Assembly: GCA_031291055.1 (NCBI GenBank)
Contig: JARLJU010000058.1
Span: 19,341 to 83,340, forward strand
DNA: 64,000 bases
Source: Rudaea sp.
Lineage (GTDB): Bacteria; Pseudomonadota; Gammaproteobacteria; Xanthomonadales; Rhodanobacteraceae
Direction: 5' to 3'
This document shows positions 42,094-51,605 of the stretch, piece after piece. The notes beneath the pieces are model-generated. The model was not told the origin of the DNA, did no database searches, and worked only from the letters and a program-made list of their open reading frames with translations. A program made the position numbers and the translations under genes. Every line of letters starts with the position of its first letter. Positions within the stretch are counted from its first letter, which is position 1.

Positions 42094-43317
42094 CTAGGGA
42101 ATCAACCAGCTTGCCGTGCCGAGGAACAGGCCCATGCTGACCACATCGGTGGCTGTAGTCAGAAAAATGCTCGATGCCATGGCTGGATCGGCGCCCAGAC
42201 GCTTGAGGCCGAGCGGCACCGCTGCGCCGGCAATCCCGCTGGCAACGCTGCTGACGGCCATGGCAAACAGCGTAATCGCTGCCAGCGCCAGGGCGTGCGG
42301 ATTTTGTTGCAAATGCGCAATTGTGAACATGCCGATGCTGGCGACGAATCCGACCAGCAAGCCGTTGAGAAATCCGAGCCATGCTTCCTTGAGCATCAGG
42401 TCGCGACCGACGCCGGCGCCCAGTTCGTTGAGGGTCATCCCGCGCAGCGTCACCGCCAGCGCCTGGCAGCCGGCATTGCTGCATTGTCCTGAGAGCACGG
42501 GCAGGAATACGGCCAGCAGCACGATGTGGTTCACGGTGTCCTGGAATATTCCGACCACGCTTGCGGCGACAAAAGCAGTGAGCAGATTCAGCTGCAGCCA
42601 TGGATGGCGGAACTTCAAAGCGCGTTGCCAGGGGGTGGATGTGCGCTCCTCTTTTTCCACACCGACCATCGAGCCGGCCTGCGCGCTGATCTCGAACGCC
42701 TGCTGCTCGAACAGGACCTGGCCACGAACCTTGCCGATCAGGCGACCGTTGTTGTCGCAGACCGGATACACAGGATAGTGGCGAGTGACCACTTCGCGCA
42801 TTGCATCGACCAGGCTGGTCTCGGGGCGCAGGAAAAACGGTTCGCGCACCATGACTTCTTCCAGGCGCTGACCCGGCTGAGCGAAGAGCAGCTCGCGGAA
42901 CGTGACGATGCCTGCGAGGCGTCCGTCGGCGTCCGTCGCAAAAACATAGGTGACCAATTGCTGCCTGACGATCTCGCGCATGGCTTCGATGACTTGGCTC
43001 ACCGGCGTTTGCGGCCTGAACTGCGCGGGCGAAATCTCCATGAGGCGACCGACGCTGCCTTCCGGGTAGTGCCAGTCTTTCAGCCACTGTTCGCCTTCGC
43101 CCGATGCCGTGGCGGCGGCGATGCGCGCGCGCCGCTCGGCCGAGAATTTTCCCAGGATGTCGATGGCATGACCGGGGCCGAGTTCAGCCAGCGTCGCGGC
43201 GATCGCGGCGTCCGATTGCGACTTGAGGCGATCCGCGGCGCCCTGGGAATCCAGTTCGCGGATGCCTTCGCTGGATGTGCCGTCACTGAATCGGCGCGGG
43301 TTTTCCGAGGAATTCAT
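42094..43317 (-). CDS. MgtE-like magnesium/divalent cation transporter
   Basis: A 407-residue protein. An MgtE N-domain (AATLAELGPGHAIDILGKFSAERRARI) is followed by two CBS domains (about 115-235) and five membrane helices with the MgtE signature LPVLSGQCSNAGCQALAVTLRG. It imports Mg2+ and is gated by cytoplasmic Mg2+. It is shorter than the typical 450 residues, having a reduced N-domain. GGAG nine bases upstream fixes ATG 43317. Confidence 0.9.
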   Translation of the reverse strand: MNSSENPRRFSDGTSSEGIRELDSQGAADRLKSQSDAAIAATLAELGPGHAIDILGKFSAERRARIAAATASGEGEQWLKDWHYPEGSVGRLMEISPAQFRPQTPVSQVIEAMREIVRQQLVTYVFATDADGRLAGIVTFRELLFAQPGQRLEEVMVREPFFLRPETSLVDAMREVVTRHYPVYPVCDNNGRLIGKVRGQVLFEQQAFEISAQAGSMVGVEKEERTSTPWQRALKFRHPWLQLNLLTAFVAASVVGIFQDTVNHIVLLAVFLPVLSGQCSNAGCQALAVTLRGMTLNELGAGVGRDLMLKEAWLGFLNGLLVGFVASIGMFTIAHLQQNPHALALAAITLFAMAVSSVASGIAGAAVPLGLKRLGADPAMASSIFLTTATDVVSMGLFLGTASWLIP

Positions 43318-43497
43318 GCAGTCTCCGCTGATCGCCAACGCCCGCCATGCTAACCGAGACGCGGAAATCGCGCGCGCTGTCGGGTGGGAGCCCGAACAGC
43401 GGTTTCGGAAACGTTCACGTGCTTTGGGCGAAACTGCGACTCAACCAAAGACGCAGTTGTGCGTGTATGCGGCTGCCAACCGAGCGAGGATGAAGTC

Positions 43498-43977
43498 ATG
43501 TTGCGTAACAAAGGAATCATTGTAGTCTTGCTGGTCGCGATGTTCGGCCTGAATGCCTGCGTAGCGCCACCACCACGCCAGCGCGTGGTCTACCACGAAG
43601 GCAGCGATCAGTCCTATTCCGGGCGCTACTGCCACACCTGCGGTACCGTGCGCGATATCGACCAGGTGGAAATACGCCAGCAGAACACCGGCGGCGGAGC
43701 CGTTCTCGGTGCTATCATCGGCGGTGTGATCGGCAACCAGTTCGGTCGCGGCGGCGGTCGCGCGGCGGCGACTGCCATTGGTGTCGTCGGCGGGGCTGCT
43801 GTCGGCAACTCGGTCGAGGAAAACAATTCGCGCGCGGCCTCGGGCTATGCCTGGCGCTTCCGCGTCGAACTCGACGATGGTCGCTGGGCGACAGTCACGC
43901 AATATGACAACCCCGGTTTTCATCCTGGTGCGCGGGTGATCGTGCGCGGCAATCACCTGGAAACATTGCCGAACTGA
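43498..43977 (+). CDS. Glycine-zipper outer-membrane lipoprotein
   Basis: A 159-residue lipoprotein with an FGLNAC lipobox (Cys21). The central GGGAVLGAIIGGVIGNQFGRG and GVVGGAAVGNSVEE form a glycine-zipper 2TM segment, as in SlyB/Pcp-type envelope lipoproteins. The C-terminal WRFRVELDDGRWATVTQYDNPGF is the SlyB-like beta-strand part. A free CHTC pair precedes the zipper. ATG 43498 has GAGGA upstream. Confidence 0.85.
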   Translation: MLRNKGIIVVLLVAMFGLNACVAPPPRQRVVYHEGSDQSYSGRYCHTCGTVRDIDQVEIRQQNTGGGAVLGAIIGGVIGNQFGRGGGRAAATAIGVVGGAAVGNSVEENNSRAASGYAWRFRVELDDGRWATVTQYDNPGFHPGARVIVRGNHLETLPN

Positions 43978-44348
43978 AGATTGCGGGCCGCAGGTGCCGT
44001 CCATGGGGATGGCGCTTGCGTGTCCGACAATGCATCCGCAAACTTGGCCGGCGTGGTTGCATTTTTCCGGCTTGGAGCCAATTCCAGCCGGCGAGCATGA
44101 CCCCCGGCCATCGTGCCGGACTCGTCCAGGCGCGCGCAACTAATCCGGCCTACAAGATTCACGAACGCATGACCGCTGCCGCAAGAATAGCGGTTCTGTC
44201 GTCCATATGCCGGCTGCAGACCTACGTCTATTGCGCTTCCATTGCGGACCGAGCGATGCTCCGGACGCATTCGCAAATATGCGCTTCCTGACGAATTGCC
44301 GGTGCTGCTTGGGTGCGAGACGACACGCACTGGGGTGATCGACCGGAA
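43978..44348. other. Intergenic region
   Basis: About 370 bases between the convergent lipoprotein and hydrolase genes. I see no supported gene, no T-tailed hairpin and no clear repeat. Confidence 0.3.
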
Positions 44349-44786
44349 TCAGTCGGCGCGATAGAAGCTGTGATCGCCGATGATCGCCAGTGGACTGCCC
44401 TTGGCCCAGGAAGGCGCGCCCGAGTTCGATGCGAAGAAATGATCGGCCTTGGGCACGACGTCCATGCGCAGGCTGGGCGGCAGCGACCACATTTCCATTG
44501 CCACATCGGCAACCAGCCACGCTTCGCGCCAGGATTCCACATCGGTAAAAAGGTAATTTTTACCCGTTGTGGATAAAGCAAATTGTCCGCGTGCGTTCAG
44601 CACGGTGCACAGCGAAGTGCCCCATTGACCATTCTCGCGGCGGCGCATGGCTACTTCGGCCACAGCCATCTGGCCCATGACCGATTCGCCGCGAGCTTCA
44701 AGATAAATGGTAGCCGCAAGGCAGGCACGATCGCCCACCGGCTGCTGGAGCATCGATGCCAGCCATAGAATCCAAGCCAGTTTCAT
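44349..44786 (-). CDS. SleB-type cell-wall hydrolase
   Basis: A 145-residue exported protein (LAWILWLASMLQQPVGDRA signal-like start). ACLAATIYLEARGESVMGQMAVAEVAMRR is the Hydrolase_2/SleB catalytic start with the Glu of EARGE, followed by C-T-V and SSFY-like DHSFYRAD. Such enzymes cleave peptidoglycan glycan strands. AGAGG eight bases upstream supports ATG 44786. Confidence 0.88.
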   Translation of the reverse strand: MKLAWILWLASMLQQPVGDRACLAATIYLEARGESVMGQMAVAEVAMRRRENGQWGTSLCTVLNARGQFALSTTGKNYLFTDVESWREAWLVADVAMEMWSLPPSLRMDVVPKADHFFASNSGAPSWAKGSPLAIIGDHSFYRAD

Positions 44787-45317
44787 CGCGTCAACCTCTT
44801 GTCGCAGATTTGAATATCGAATTGCACCGCCAGCGTCGCAGCGATTGCACTGCGCCAGCCCCGGATGCAACAAACGATGCCAGCGGCATCGCAGCTATTT
44901 TTTCCGGCCGGGCAAGACCCGAATTCCGGAGTGATCGTGGGGAATCGTTTCGATTTCCCCGCTGTGGCGCACGTCCCGTGGGCCGCAGCGTGGGCGCCGG
45001 TGTAGAGTCGGCGCCTGGTAGCCATCTTGATTTTCTGCCCGGCAGCACCGGCTTCAAAGCCGAAGCTGCAGCGGGGTACTCAGATTCTTTGCTTCGCATC
45101 ATCGCGCGGCGATGGTGCACGCCTGCATTATCGCACATCCGCTAGTGCAAGCGCACTAAACTATAGATGTTCCCGGCGTTGTTCGCAACGGTTTGTTAAA
45201 GTATTGTAAATAGTGCATTGATGCAATTTGCATCAATATGGAGAAAGCGCAAAGTGGATTACGCGGCAAATGCGCAAAATTGCTGTTGCGGCGGCGGCGC
45301 GCTGTATCGCCGAACGC
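44787..45317. other. Long intergenic region with palindrome
   Basis: About 530 bases between two minus-strand genes. It turns AT-rich around 45160-45240 and holds a perfect 21-bp palindrome at 45217-45237. No reading frame in it has a convincing start or composition. It must contain the promoter of the hydrolase gene. Confidence 0.35.
45217..45237. promoter_or_regulatory. Perfect palindromic operator candidate
   Basis: ATTGATGCAA-T-TTGCATCAAT, a 10+1+10 perfect palindrome. On the minus strand TTGCAT followed 17 bases later by TACTTT could form a weak promoter directed at the hydrolase gene. It has no T-run, so it is not a terminator. The protein that binds it is unknown. Confidence 0.5.
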
Positions 45318-46148
45318 TTACTTGTAGCCAAAATAGTTTTTCAGCATCTGCTCGCTGCCGGCATAGTCCTTGGCCGTTGCCGGCACGAACTTGGTTACGC
45401 CGAGTTCGAACAGGAGCTTGGCGGTGTCCTGATCCGCGTCGAGCTTGAGCAGGGCGTCCTTGACCTTGGCTTTCACGTCGTCCGGCACCGTCGGTGCCGC
45501 GCTGACGCACTGGCCGGCAAACTGGCGTGAAGTCTTCACAGGAGTGAGATTGGGGTATTGCTCCTTGAGCCAGGTAGGAATCATCGCGGCGTCGGCTTCA
45601 CCGGCGAAGACCGAATCCACCGCATCGCGCGAGGACGCGGCCGATGAGCGGATATCCGGTTGCAATACCGGATTGGGATAGAACTCAAGCAGCAGGGTAT
45701 AGCCCAGACTCGGCGCCGGCATCGTCACAATGGAGTGCCCGACCAGGCCGGCAACGCCCTTGTTGCCTATTTCGACATTGGTCACCAGGGTGTAACTGGT
45801 CGGCTCGGCCGTGTGCACCAGCGGCTCGTAGTGGCCGTGCTGGATGCGATAGTCGGTCAGGTGCGCTTCGTCGAACGCAAAGTCGGCTTTGGCTCCGGCC
45901 TGGATGTCGCGCCAGTAAAAATGATAGTTGCGTGCGGTGACCAGGGTGAAGTGCTCGCCCGTGGCCTTGTTGAGATAGGTCATCAACGGTTTGTAGATCT
46001 CGTTAATGCGTTCGGTCGGGTATGCCGGCTCGACATCGAACGTATAGTCTGCGGCGAAAACCACGTTGCTTGCAATTGCGAATGCTGCACCGAAGATGGC
46101 AAGAAACACAGTGTTCCGCTGGCGCAAAATACATGGATTGCTTTTCAT
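45318..46148 (-). CDS. PhnD-like periplasmic substrate-binding protein
   Basis: A 276-residue protein of the phosphate/phosphite/phosphonate binding family. A signal peptide (about 1-32) is followed by AYPTERINEIYKPLMTYLNKATG, ADFAFDEAHLTDYRI, and a lobe with SRDAVDSVFAGEADAAMIP. No ABC permease or ATPase gene adjoins it, so it could serve a distant transporter or act as a sensor input. Some relatives bind other small anions. Confidence 0.85.
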   Translation of the reverse strand: MKSNPCILRQRNTVFLAIFGAAFAIASNVVFAADYTFDVEPAYPTERINEIYKPLMTYLNKATGEHFTLVTARNYHFYWRDIQAGAKADFAFDEAHLTDYRIQHGHYEPLVHTAEPTSYTLVTNVEIGNKGVAGLVGHSIVTMPAPSLGYTLLLEFYPNPVLQPDIRSSAASSRDAVDSVFAGEADAAMIPTWLKEQYPNLTPVKTSRQFAGQCVSAAPTVPDDVKAKVKDALLKLDADQDTAKLLFELGVTKFVPATAKDYAGSEQMLKNYFGYK

Positions 46149-46231
46149 TGCGGTGTTCCCCCTGTTACCGAGCCGCTATAACATGAAACCCCGGCAAAGG
46201 CGTGACGCACTGCGCAAAAATTTGCCGCGGA

Positions 46232-47128
46232 TCAAGGGTGCTCTCGGGCAAACCCAGAAACAACTTTAATCTCGTCCGCGGTCGTTGTGTCGGAGCGCCT
46301 GGATCCAATGCACAAACTGGCCGCTGCGGCGGTGTCGGCGAGCACGGCGAGAGCCTCGGCGTGCCCAGCGCCACTCCACGCGCTCATGACGACGGCACCG
46401 GCTTCCTGATTGTTGCCAAAGAGCGGGGTGCCGGGAGCGGGCAGGGCCATGCGGTCCAGTTGCAGGCGATACAGCCCGCGTTTGTTGCCGCCCTTGAAAT
46501 GCAGCCGTGCCATGACTTCCTGGCCCGGATAGCAGCCTTTGCGCACGCTGATCGCGCGCAGGCGGCCCAGACCCAGCCATTGCGGCAGCCATTGATCCTC
46601 CAGTGCCGGTCCAAGTTCGGGCAGGCCCGCGCGAATATCGTCCAGGCGCCATCGATTCAGCGCTTCTGCCGACGCTATCGCAACGATTGCCGGCGTCGGC
46701 GGCGCCTGCAGCAGCAACCAGCGTTGCGCGGGCCCGGGCAACCGGAGGCCGACGCTGTCGCCGTGGCGTACCAGCGCATCAGCTGCGGGCAGATTGGCCA
46801 GACTGGCCAACGCTTCCGCTTCGTTGCAGCCGAGAACCTGAGTGTCGACGAGCGTCCGCAGGGACAGCTTCGCGCGAAACACAAAACGCGCCAGCGCCGC
46901 GCGCACGATTTCGGCGTCGCCTCCGCGCAACAGCAGGCGCAGACGGTCGTCGGCGTCGCGCAGCAGGATGAACATACAGCGCACGCGTCCCTGCGGCGAC
47001 AACCACGCATTCCATTGCCAGTGTCCCGTCGGCAACGCGACCACGTCATTGCAGAACTGCGCCTGCGCGAACGCAATCGCGTCGGCGCCGGCGATCTCCA
47101 GCATTTGTGCGGGCAGTGCGATTGGCAT
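46232..47128 (-). CDS. ygfZ: Folate-binding protein YgfZ
   Basis: A 298-residue aminomethyltransferase-like protein. KGCYPGQEVMARLHFKGGNKR (signature K-G-C-Y-x-G-Q-E) identifies YgfZ, which uses folate to support iron-sulfur cluster enzymes. ATG 47128 gives a typical N-terminus. It is divergent from the sdh operon across 123 bases, a suggestive pairing since SdhB carries three Fe-S clusters. Confidence 0.93.
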   Translation of the reverse strand: MPIALPAQMLEIAGADAIAFAQAQFCNDVVALPTGHWQWNAWLSPQGRVRCMFILLRDADDRLRLLLRGGDAEIVRAALARFVFRAKLSLRTLVDTQVLGCNEAEALASLANLPAADALVRHGDSVGLRLPGPAQRWLLLQAPPTPAIVAIASAEALNRWRLDDIRAGLPELGPALEDQWLPQWLGLGRLRAISVRKGCYPGQEVMARLHFKGGNKRGLYRLQLDRMALPAPGTPLFGNNQEAGAVVMSAWSGAGHAEALAVLADTAAAASLCIGSRRSDTTTADEIKVVSGFAREHP

Positions 47129-47251
47129 GAAAGCTGAGCCAGAGTTCGGCGCTATACTGCCCACCAATGTAGGTGCGATGCGCGGATCGATCAAGCATTG
47201 TTGTCAGAACTGCTGCTGCGTATTACGCTCTTGCGCTTTGACGAGTCCGCA

Positions 47252-47416
47252 ATGTCCGAGCTGAACAAATCCGCGACGCAGCCATCCGACCGTGCTGAAA
47301 TCGCGTCGCAGGATACGGCGGCGGTGAAGCCGCCCGCGGAGATAGGCGGGCGCGGCGGACTGGAACCTACGCGCTATGGGGATTGGGAAAAGAATGGTCG
47401 TTGCATCGACTTCTGA
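47252..47416 (+). CDS. SDHAF4-like succinate dehydrogenase assembly factor (DUF1674)
   Basis: A 54-residue protein whose C-terminus GGRGGLEPTRYGDWEKNGR followed by CIDF is the DUF1674 signature, the bacterial relative of mitochondrial SDHAF4, which protects flavinated SdhA before it joins SdhB. It starts the sdh operon, 84 bases before sdhC. The N-terminal third is disordered. Confidence 0.88.
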   Translation: MSELNKSATQPSDRAEIASQDTAAVKPPAEIGGRGGLEPTRYGDWEKNGRCIDF

Positions 47417-47500
47417 ATGAAGATTTGAAGCGTGCGGTCGGGAAGGCCGCTTTCTGTTATCGCGATCAGGCACGAACGCAACCACAACGGAACGCCAGCC

Positions 47501-47896
47501 ATGCCGCAATCCGCCCGCCCGCTTTCTCCGCATCTGCAAATCTACAAGTGGCAGCTCACGATGACGCTGTCGATCCTGCACCGCGCGACCGGGGTTGCGC
47601 TGGCCGTCGGAATGCTGCTCGTGCTGGCGCTGCTGATTGCCCTCGCCGCGGGGCCCGAAGCGTACGCGGCCGTACGCGGATTCTGCGGCTCGCCATTCGG
47701 ATTGTTCCTGCTCGCGGGTTGGAGCTGGTCGCTGTGTTTTCATCTGTTCAACGGTATCCGCCACCTGCTCTGGGATTCAGGCTGGGGTTTCGAGATTCCA
47801 CGGGCCTACGCAACCGGCTGGAGCGTTGTCGTGCTGAGCTTTCTGCTTACGGCGTTGATCTGGGCCTGCGCATTCGCCCGCGGAGGCGGCATATGA
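47501..47896 (+). CDS. sdhC: Succinate dehydrogenase cytochrome b556 subunit
   Basis: A 131-residue membrane anchor with three helices. RPLSPHLQIYKWQ and SILHRATGVAL are family signatures, and the H-x6-RHLLWD block (His81, His88) provides the likely heme b ligand. It anchors SdhAB and passes electrons to ubiquinone. ATGA overlap with sdhD. Confidence 0.94.
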   Translation: MPQSARPLSPHLQIYKWQLTMTLSILHRATGVALAVGMLLVLALLIALAAGPEAYAAVRGFCGSPFGLFLLAGWSWSLCFHLFNGIRHLLWDSGWGFEIPRAYATGWSVVVLSFLLTALIWACAFARGGGI

Positions 47897-48279
47897 ACGC
47901 CGCCGACCTGCAAACTCCACTCAAGCGCGTACGCGGCCTCGGCAGTGCCAAGTCCGGTACTCACCACTTCATTGTCCAGCGCGTCACCGCCATCGCGCTG
48001 ATCCCTCTCGTGCTCTGGGCGATCTGGCTGGCCCTGGCGATCGTGCATGCAGATTATCCGCACGCGCGGGCACTGGTGCATCAACCGCTCAACGCCGTAC
48101 TGCTCGTCGCATTCACGATCGCAGCCTTCTGGCACGCGCAGCTTGGCCTGCAGGTGGTGATCGAGGACTACGTGCATGCGCGCTGGCTGGAAGTCGTCTC
48201 GCAGCTTGCGATCCGCTTTGTGTGCGTGCTCGGCGCGCTTGCCGGGGTGCTGGCTGTCGTTCGTATCGCTCTAGGATAG
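47893..48279 (+). CDS. sdhD: Succinate dehydrogenase membrane anchor subunit
   Basis: A 128-residue protein with three membrane helices. SAKSGTHHFIVQRVTAIAL at the start and AFWHAQLGLQVVIEDYVH in helix 2 (His of the heme/quinone site, DY of the quinone site) are diagnostic. Coupled to sdhC through ATGA at 47893-47896. Confidence 0.94.
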   Translation: MNAADLQTPLKRVRGLGSAKSGTHHFIVQRVTAIALIPLVLWAIWLALAIVHADYPHARALVHQPLNAVLLVAFTIAAFWHAQLGLQVVIEDYVHARWLEVVSQLAIRFVCVLGALAGVLAVVRIALG

Positions 48280-48281
48280 AC

Positions 48282-48308
48282 AAACTCCGAACTTGTCCGG
48301 AGTTTCTT
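48282..48308 (+). promoter_or_regulatory. Hairpin between sdhD and sdhA
   Basis: AAACTCCG (48282-48289) pairs with CGGAGTTT (48298-48305), with an 8-base loop, followed by CTTTGGG. It resembles a weak intrinsic terminator inside the operon and lies directly before the sdhA ribosome site (GGAAGG). It could lower or tune expression of the soluble subunits, or stabilise a processed mRNA. Confidence 0.45.
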
Positions 48309-48320
48309 TGGGAAGGCTAA

Positions 48321-50108
48321 ATGCAAGCGTATAAAATCGAGCAGCATAAATATGATGTCGTCGTCGTCGGCGCCGGCGGCGCCGGACTGCGCGCCACGTT
48401 CGGTCTCGCGGAAAAAGGCCTGAGCACGGCGTGCGTGACCAAGGTGTTTCCGACGCGTTCGCACACGGTCGCCGCACAGGGCGGAATCTCCGCCGCACTC
48501 GGCAACATGGGCGAGGACGACTGGCGCTTTCATTTCTACGACACGATCAAGGGTTCCGACTGGCTCGGCGACCAGGACGCGATCGAATACATGTGCAAGA
48601 ACGCGCCGGCTGCGGTGATCGAGCTGGAACATTACGGCGTGCCGTTCAGCCGCACCGACGAGGGCAAGATCTACCAGCGTCCTTTCGGCGGCATGACCAC
48701 GCATTACGGCAAAGGCACGGCACAGCGCACCTGTGCAGCGGCCGACCGCACCGGCCATGCCATGCTGCATACGCTGTACCAGCAGGCAATCAAGCACGAG
48801 GCGCGTTTCTACATCGAATACTTCGCGCTCGACCTGATCTTTGACAGCGAGGGCGCGTGCAAGGGCGTGCTCGCGCTGGACATGTCAGAAGGCACCTTGC
48901 ACCTGTTTCGTGCGCATGCGGTCGTGCTCGCGACCGGCGGCTACGGCCGTGCCTATTTCTCGGCAACCTCGGCGCATACGTGCACCGGTGATGGCGGCGG
49001 CATGGTGCTGCGCGCCGGATTGCCGCTGCAGGACATGGAATTCGTCCAGTTCCATCCGACCGGAATCTACGGTGCCGGCTGCCTGATCACGGAAGGCGTG
49101 CGCGGCGAAGGCGGTTATCTGACCAACTCCAAGGGCGAGCGCTTCATGGAGCGCTATGCGCCGAACGCGAAGGATCTTGCATCGCGCGATGTGGTCAGCC
49201 GCGCCGAGACGATCGAAATCCGCGAAGGACGCGGCGTCGGCGAGCACAAGGATCACATCTTCCTGAACCTGCAGCATCTGGGGCCGGAAGTCATCCACGA
49301 GCGGCTGCCCGGCATCGCCGAAACCGCGCGTATATTCGCCGGCGTCGATGTCAGCAAGGAACCCATTCCCGTGCTGCCGACCGTGCACTACAACATGGGC
49401 GGCGTGCCCACGAACTACCACGGCGAAGTCGTGCGCCGGCGGGGCGACAATCCCGATGTCGTGGTACCCGGTCTGTTCGCCGTCGGCGAGGCCGCATGCG
49501 TTTCCGTGCATGGCGCCAATCGGCTCGGTTCCAATTCGCTGCTGGACCTGGTCATCTTCGGGCGTGCCGCGGCGAATCGGGCCGCGGAAATCATCCCGCC
49601 GGGGCAACGGCACAAGGATCTTCCGGCGACGGCATGCGATGCCGCGTTGGCCAATTTCGACGCCGTCCGCAATGCGAAAGGCGATCAGCCGACCGCCGAT
49701 ATCCGCCTGAACATGCAACGCATCATGCAGAAGGACGCCGCCGTGTTCCGTACCGGCGAGACCTTGAAGGAAGGCTGCGCGAAGATTTCCGCGGCATATG
49801 ACTCGTTCGCAAAGGTCAAGCTCAGCGACCGGTCGCTGGTGTGGAATTCCGACCTGATTGAAACCCTGGAACTGCAGAACCTGCTGGGTCAGGCGGTGGC
49901 GACGATGTATTCGGCCGAGCAACGCCAGGAAAGCCGCGGTGCGCATGCGCGGGAAGACTTCAAGGACCGCGACGACGTCAACTGGATGAAGCACACCCTG
50001 GTGAGCATCGACGCCGGCGGCAAGGCCAGTTTCGAATATCGCCCGGTGCATATGAAGCCGATGACCAACGAAGTGGATGCGGTGCCGCCGAAAGCGCGGA
50101 CATACTGA
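48321..50108 (+). CDS. sdhA: Succinate dehydrogenase flavoprotein subunit
   Basis: A 595-residue FAD subunit. The Rossmann motif [12 protein letters not shown] is followed by [11 protein letters not shown] with the covalent FAD His48, then [30 protein letters not shown] and [13 protein letters not shown] with catalytic His and Arg. It oxidises succinate to fumarate in the TCA cycle. Its flavin attachment is served by SdhE and protected by the SDHAF4-like factor in the same operon. Confidence 0.97.
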   Translation: MQAYKIEQHKYDVVVVGAGGAGLRATFGLAEKGLSTACVTKVFPTRSHTVAAQGGISAALGNMGEDDWRFHFYDTIKGSDWLGDQDAIEYMCKNAPAAVIELEHYGVPFSRTDEGKIYQRPFGGMTTHYGKGTAQRTCAAADRTGHAMLHTLYQQAIKHEARFYIEYFALDLIFDSEGACKGVLALDMSEGTLHLFRAHAVVLATGGYGRAYFSATSAHTCTGDGGGMVLRAGLPLQDMEFVQFHPTGIYGAGCLITEGVRGEGGYLTNSKGERFMERYAPNAKDLASRDVVSRAETIEIREGRGVGEHKDHIFLNLQHLGPEVIHERLPGIAETARIFAGVDVSKEPIPVLPTVHYNMGGVPTNYHGEVVRRRGDNPDVVVPGLFAVGEAACVSVHGANRLGSNSLLDLVIFGRAAANRAAEIIPPGQRHKDLPATACDAALANFDAVRNAKGDQPTADIRLNMQRIMQKDAAVFRTGETLKEGCAKISAAYDSFAKVKLSDRSLVWNSDLIETLELQNLLGQAVATMYSAEQRQESRGAHAREDFKDRDDVNWMKHTLVSIDAGGKASFEYRPVHMKPMTNEVDAVPPKARTY

Positions 50109-50145
50109 GACGGGCGCACAAGAAAATCCGGAGCCGAGCAACGCC

Positions 50146-50931
50146 ATGGCCGAATTCACGCTACCAAAAAATTCCAAAGTGCAGAAAGGCAAGAAGTATC
50201 CGGCCAAGGCGGAAGCGAAGAACGTGCGCACGTTCCGCATCTACCGCTGGAATCCGGATGACACGCAGAATCCGCGCATCGACGAGTACGAGATCGATCT
50301 GGCCGCCTGCGGGCCGATGGTTCTGGACGCGCTGATCAAGATCAAGAACGAGGTCGATGCGACGCTGACCTTCCGCCGCTCCTGCCGCGAGGGCATCTGT
50401 GGTTCATGTGCGATGAACATCGACGGCACCAACACGCTGGCTTGCACCAAGGCGATCGACGAGTGCAAGGGCGATGTGAAAATCTATCCGTTGCCGCATA
50501 TGCCGGTAGTCAAGGATCTGGTGCCTGACCTGACCCACTTCTACGCGCAATATGCCTCGATCAAACCCTGGATACGCACGCAGAGTGCTCCGCCGCCGGA
50601 TCAGGAAAGACTGCAGTCGAAGGAAGATCGCGCCAAGCTCGATGGTCTTTACGAATGCATACTGTGTGCGTGCTGCTCGACTTCTTGTCCCAGCTACTGG
50701 TGGAACAGCGACAAGTATCTGGGGCCCGCGATCCTGTTGCAGGCGTACCGCTGGATCGCCGATTCGCGCGACGAGGATACGGGCGCGCGGCTGGACGATC
50801 TGGAGGATCCGTTCAAGCTTTATCGCTGCCACACGATCATGAACTGCACCAAGACCTGCCCCAAGGGGCTGAATCCGGCCAAGGCGATCGGCGAAATCAA
50901 GAAGCTGATGGTCGAGCGCAAGGGCGTCTAG
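50146..50931 (+). CDS. sdhB: Succinate dehydrogenase iron-sulfur subunit
   Basis: A 261-residue protein. [10 protein letters not shown]...C carries the [2Fe-2S] cluster, [16 protein letters not shown] the [4Fe-4S] cluster, and [21 protein letters not shown] the [3Fe-4S] cluster. It has a 30-residue Lys-rich N-terminal extension. Electrons pass from FAD through it to ubiquinone. Confidence 0.97.
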   Translation: MAEFTLPKNSKVQKGKKYPAKAEAKNVRTFRIYRWNPDDTQNPRIDEYEIDLAACGPMVLDALIKIKNEVDATLTFRRSCREGICGSCAMNIDGTNTLACTKAIDECKGDVKIYPLPHMPVVKDLVPDLTHFYAQYASIKPWIRTQSAPPPDQERLQSKEDRAKLDGLYECILCACCSTSCPSYWWNSDKYLGPAILLQAYRWIADSRDEDTGARLDDLEDPFKLYRCHTIMNCTKTCPKGLNPAKAIGEIKKLMVERKGV

Positions 50932-50943
50932 GCGCAACGATCT

Positions 50944-51363
50944 GTGGACGTACGCCTGATGTATTGGCCCGCCGTAGCGATGGCCGCGCTGACCCTAGTG
51001 GTGTGGTTGCGCATGTATTCGGCGCGCATCGCGCAGATGAAGCGCGAACGCATTCATCCGCAGGCCGTGGCCACCTCGGCCCAGGCTGCCGCCAGGTTGA
51101 CCGATAGCCGCTGCGCCGACAATTTCCGCAACCTGTTCGAGCTTCCGGTATTGTTCTATCTGGCGGTCGTCGTTGCGGTGCAGACCATGCAGGTGAATAT
51201 CCTGACGCTGTCGCTGGCATGGGGTTTTGTCGCATTGCGCATCCTGCACAGCGCGATTCATTGCAGCTACAACAAGGTTTATCATCGCTTCTACGCGTAC
51301 GTTGCGGGCGGCGTGCTGCTGTGGACCCTGTGGGTGGTGCTCGCGATCGGCCTGCTGCGATGA
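50944..51363 (+). CDS. MAPEG-family membrane protein
   Basis: A 139-residue protein with four helices. NFRNLFELPVLFYLAVVVA and the LAWGFVALRILHSAIHCSYN-type core are MAPEG signatures (membrane-associated eicosanoid/glutathione family). The start is GTG 50944; ATG 50959 is also possible. It is inserted between sdhB and sdhE, with ATGA coupling to sdhE. Its role in the operon is unknown. Confidence 0.85.
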   Translation: MDVRLMYWPAVAMAALTLVVWLRMYSARIAQMKRERIHPQAVATSAQAAARLTDSRCADNFRNLFELPVLFYLAVVVAVQTMQVNILTLSLAWGFVALRILHSAIHCSYNKVYHRFYAYVAGGVLLWTLWVVLAIGLLR

Positions 51364-51605
51364 GTACGCAGGAACCGCGCCTGCGCTGGCGCTGCCGTCG
51401 CGGCATGCGCGAGCTGGATCAATTGCTCGGCTGGTATTTCGAGGTGCGCTACGCGCAGGCGGACGCTGTGGCAAAAGCGGCGTTTTCCACCCTGCTCGAC
51501 GAGCAGGATCCCGAGCTGTGGAACTGGCTGAGCGGACGCGCGGTGCCGCCGCAGGCAGGCTGGAGAAACATCATCGATGAAATCCGCACCCGCGATCGGG
51601 TTTGA
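51360..51605 (+). CDS. sdhE: SdhE flavinylation factor
   Basis: An 81-residue protein. RRGMRELDQLLG carries the RGxxE motif that contacts SdhA during covalent FAD attachment. Older names are YgfY/CptB, the antitoxin partner of YgfX/CptA. It overlaps ygfX by 29 bases. Confidence 0.93.
   Translation: MSTQEPRLRWRCRRGMRELDQLLGWYFEVRYAQADAVAKAAFSTLLDEQDPELWNWLSGRAVPPQAGWRNIIDEIRTRDRV

Noticed and set aside
44016..44291. A plus-strand frame in the gap after the glycine-zipper lipoprotein
   Set aside because: No ribosome site, no recognisable protein features, and composition unlike neighbouring genes.
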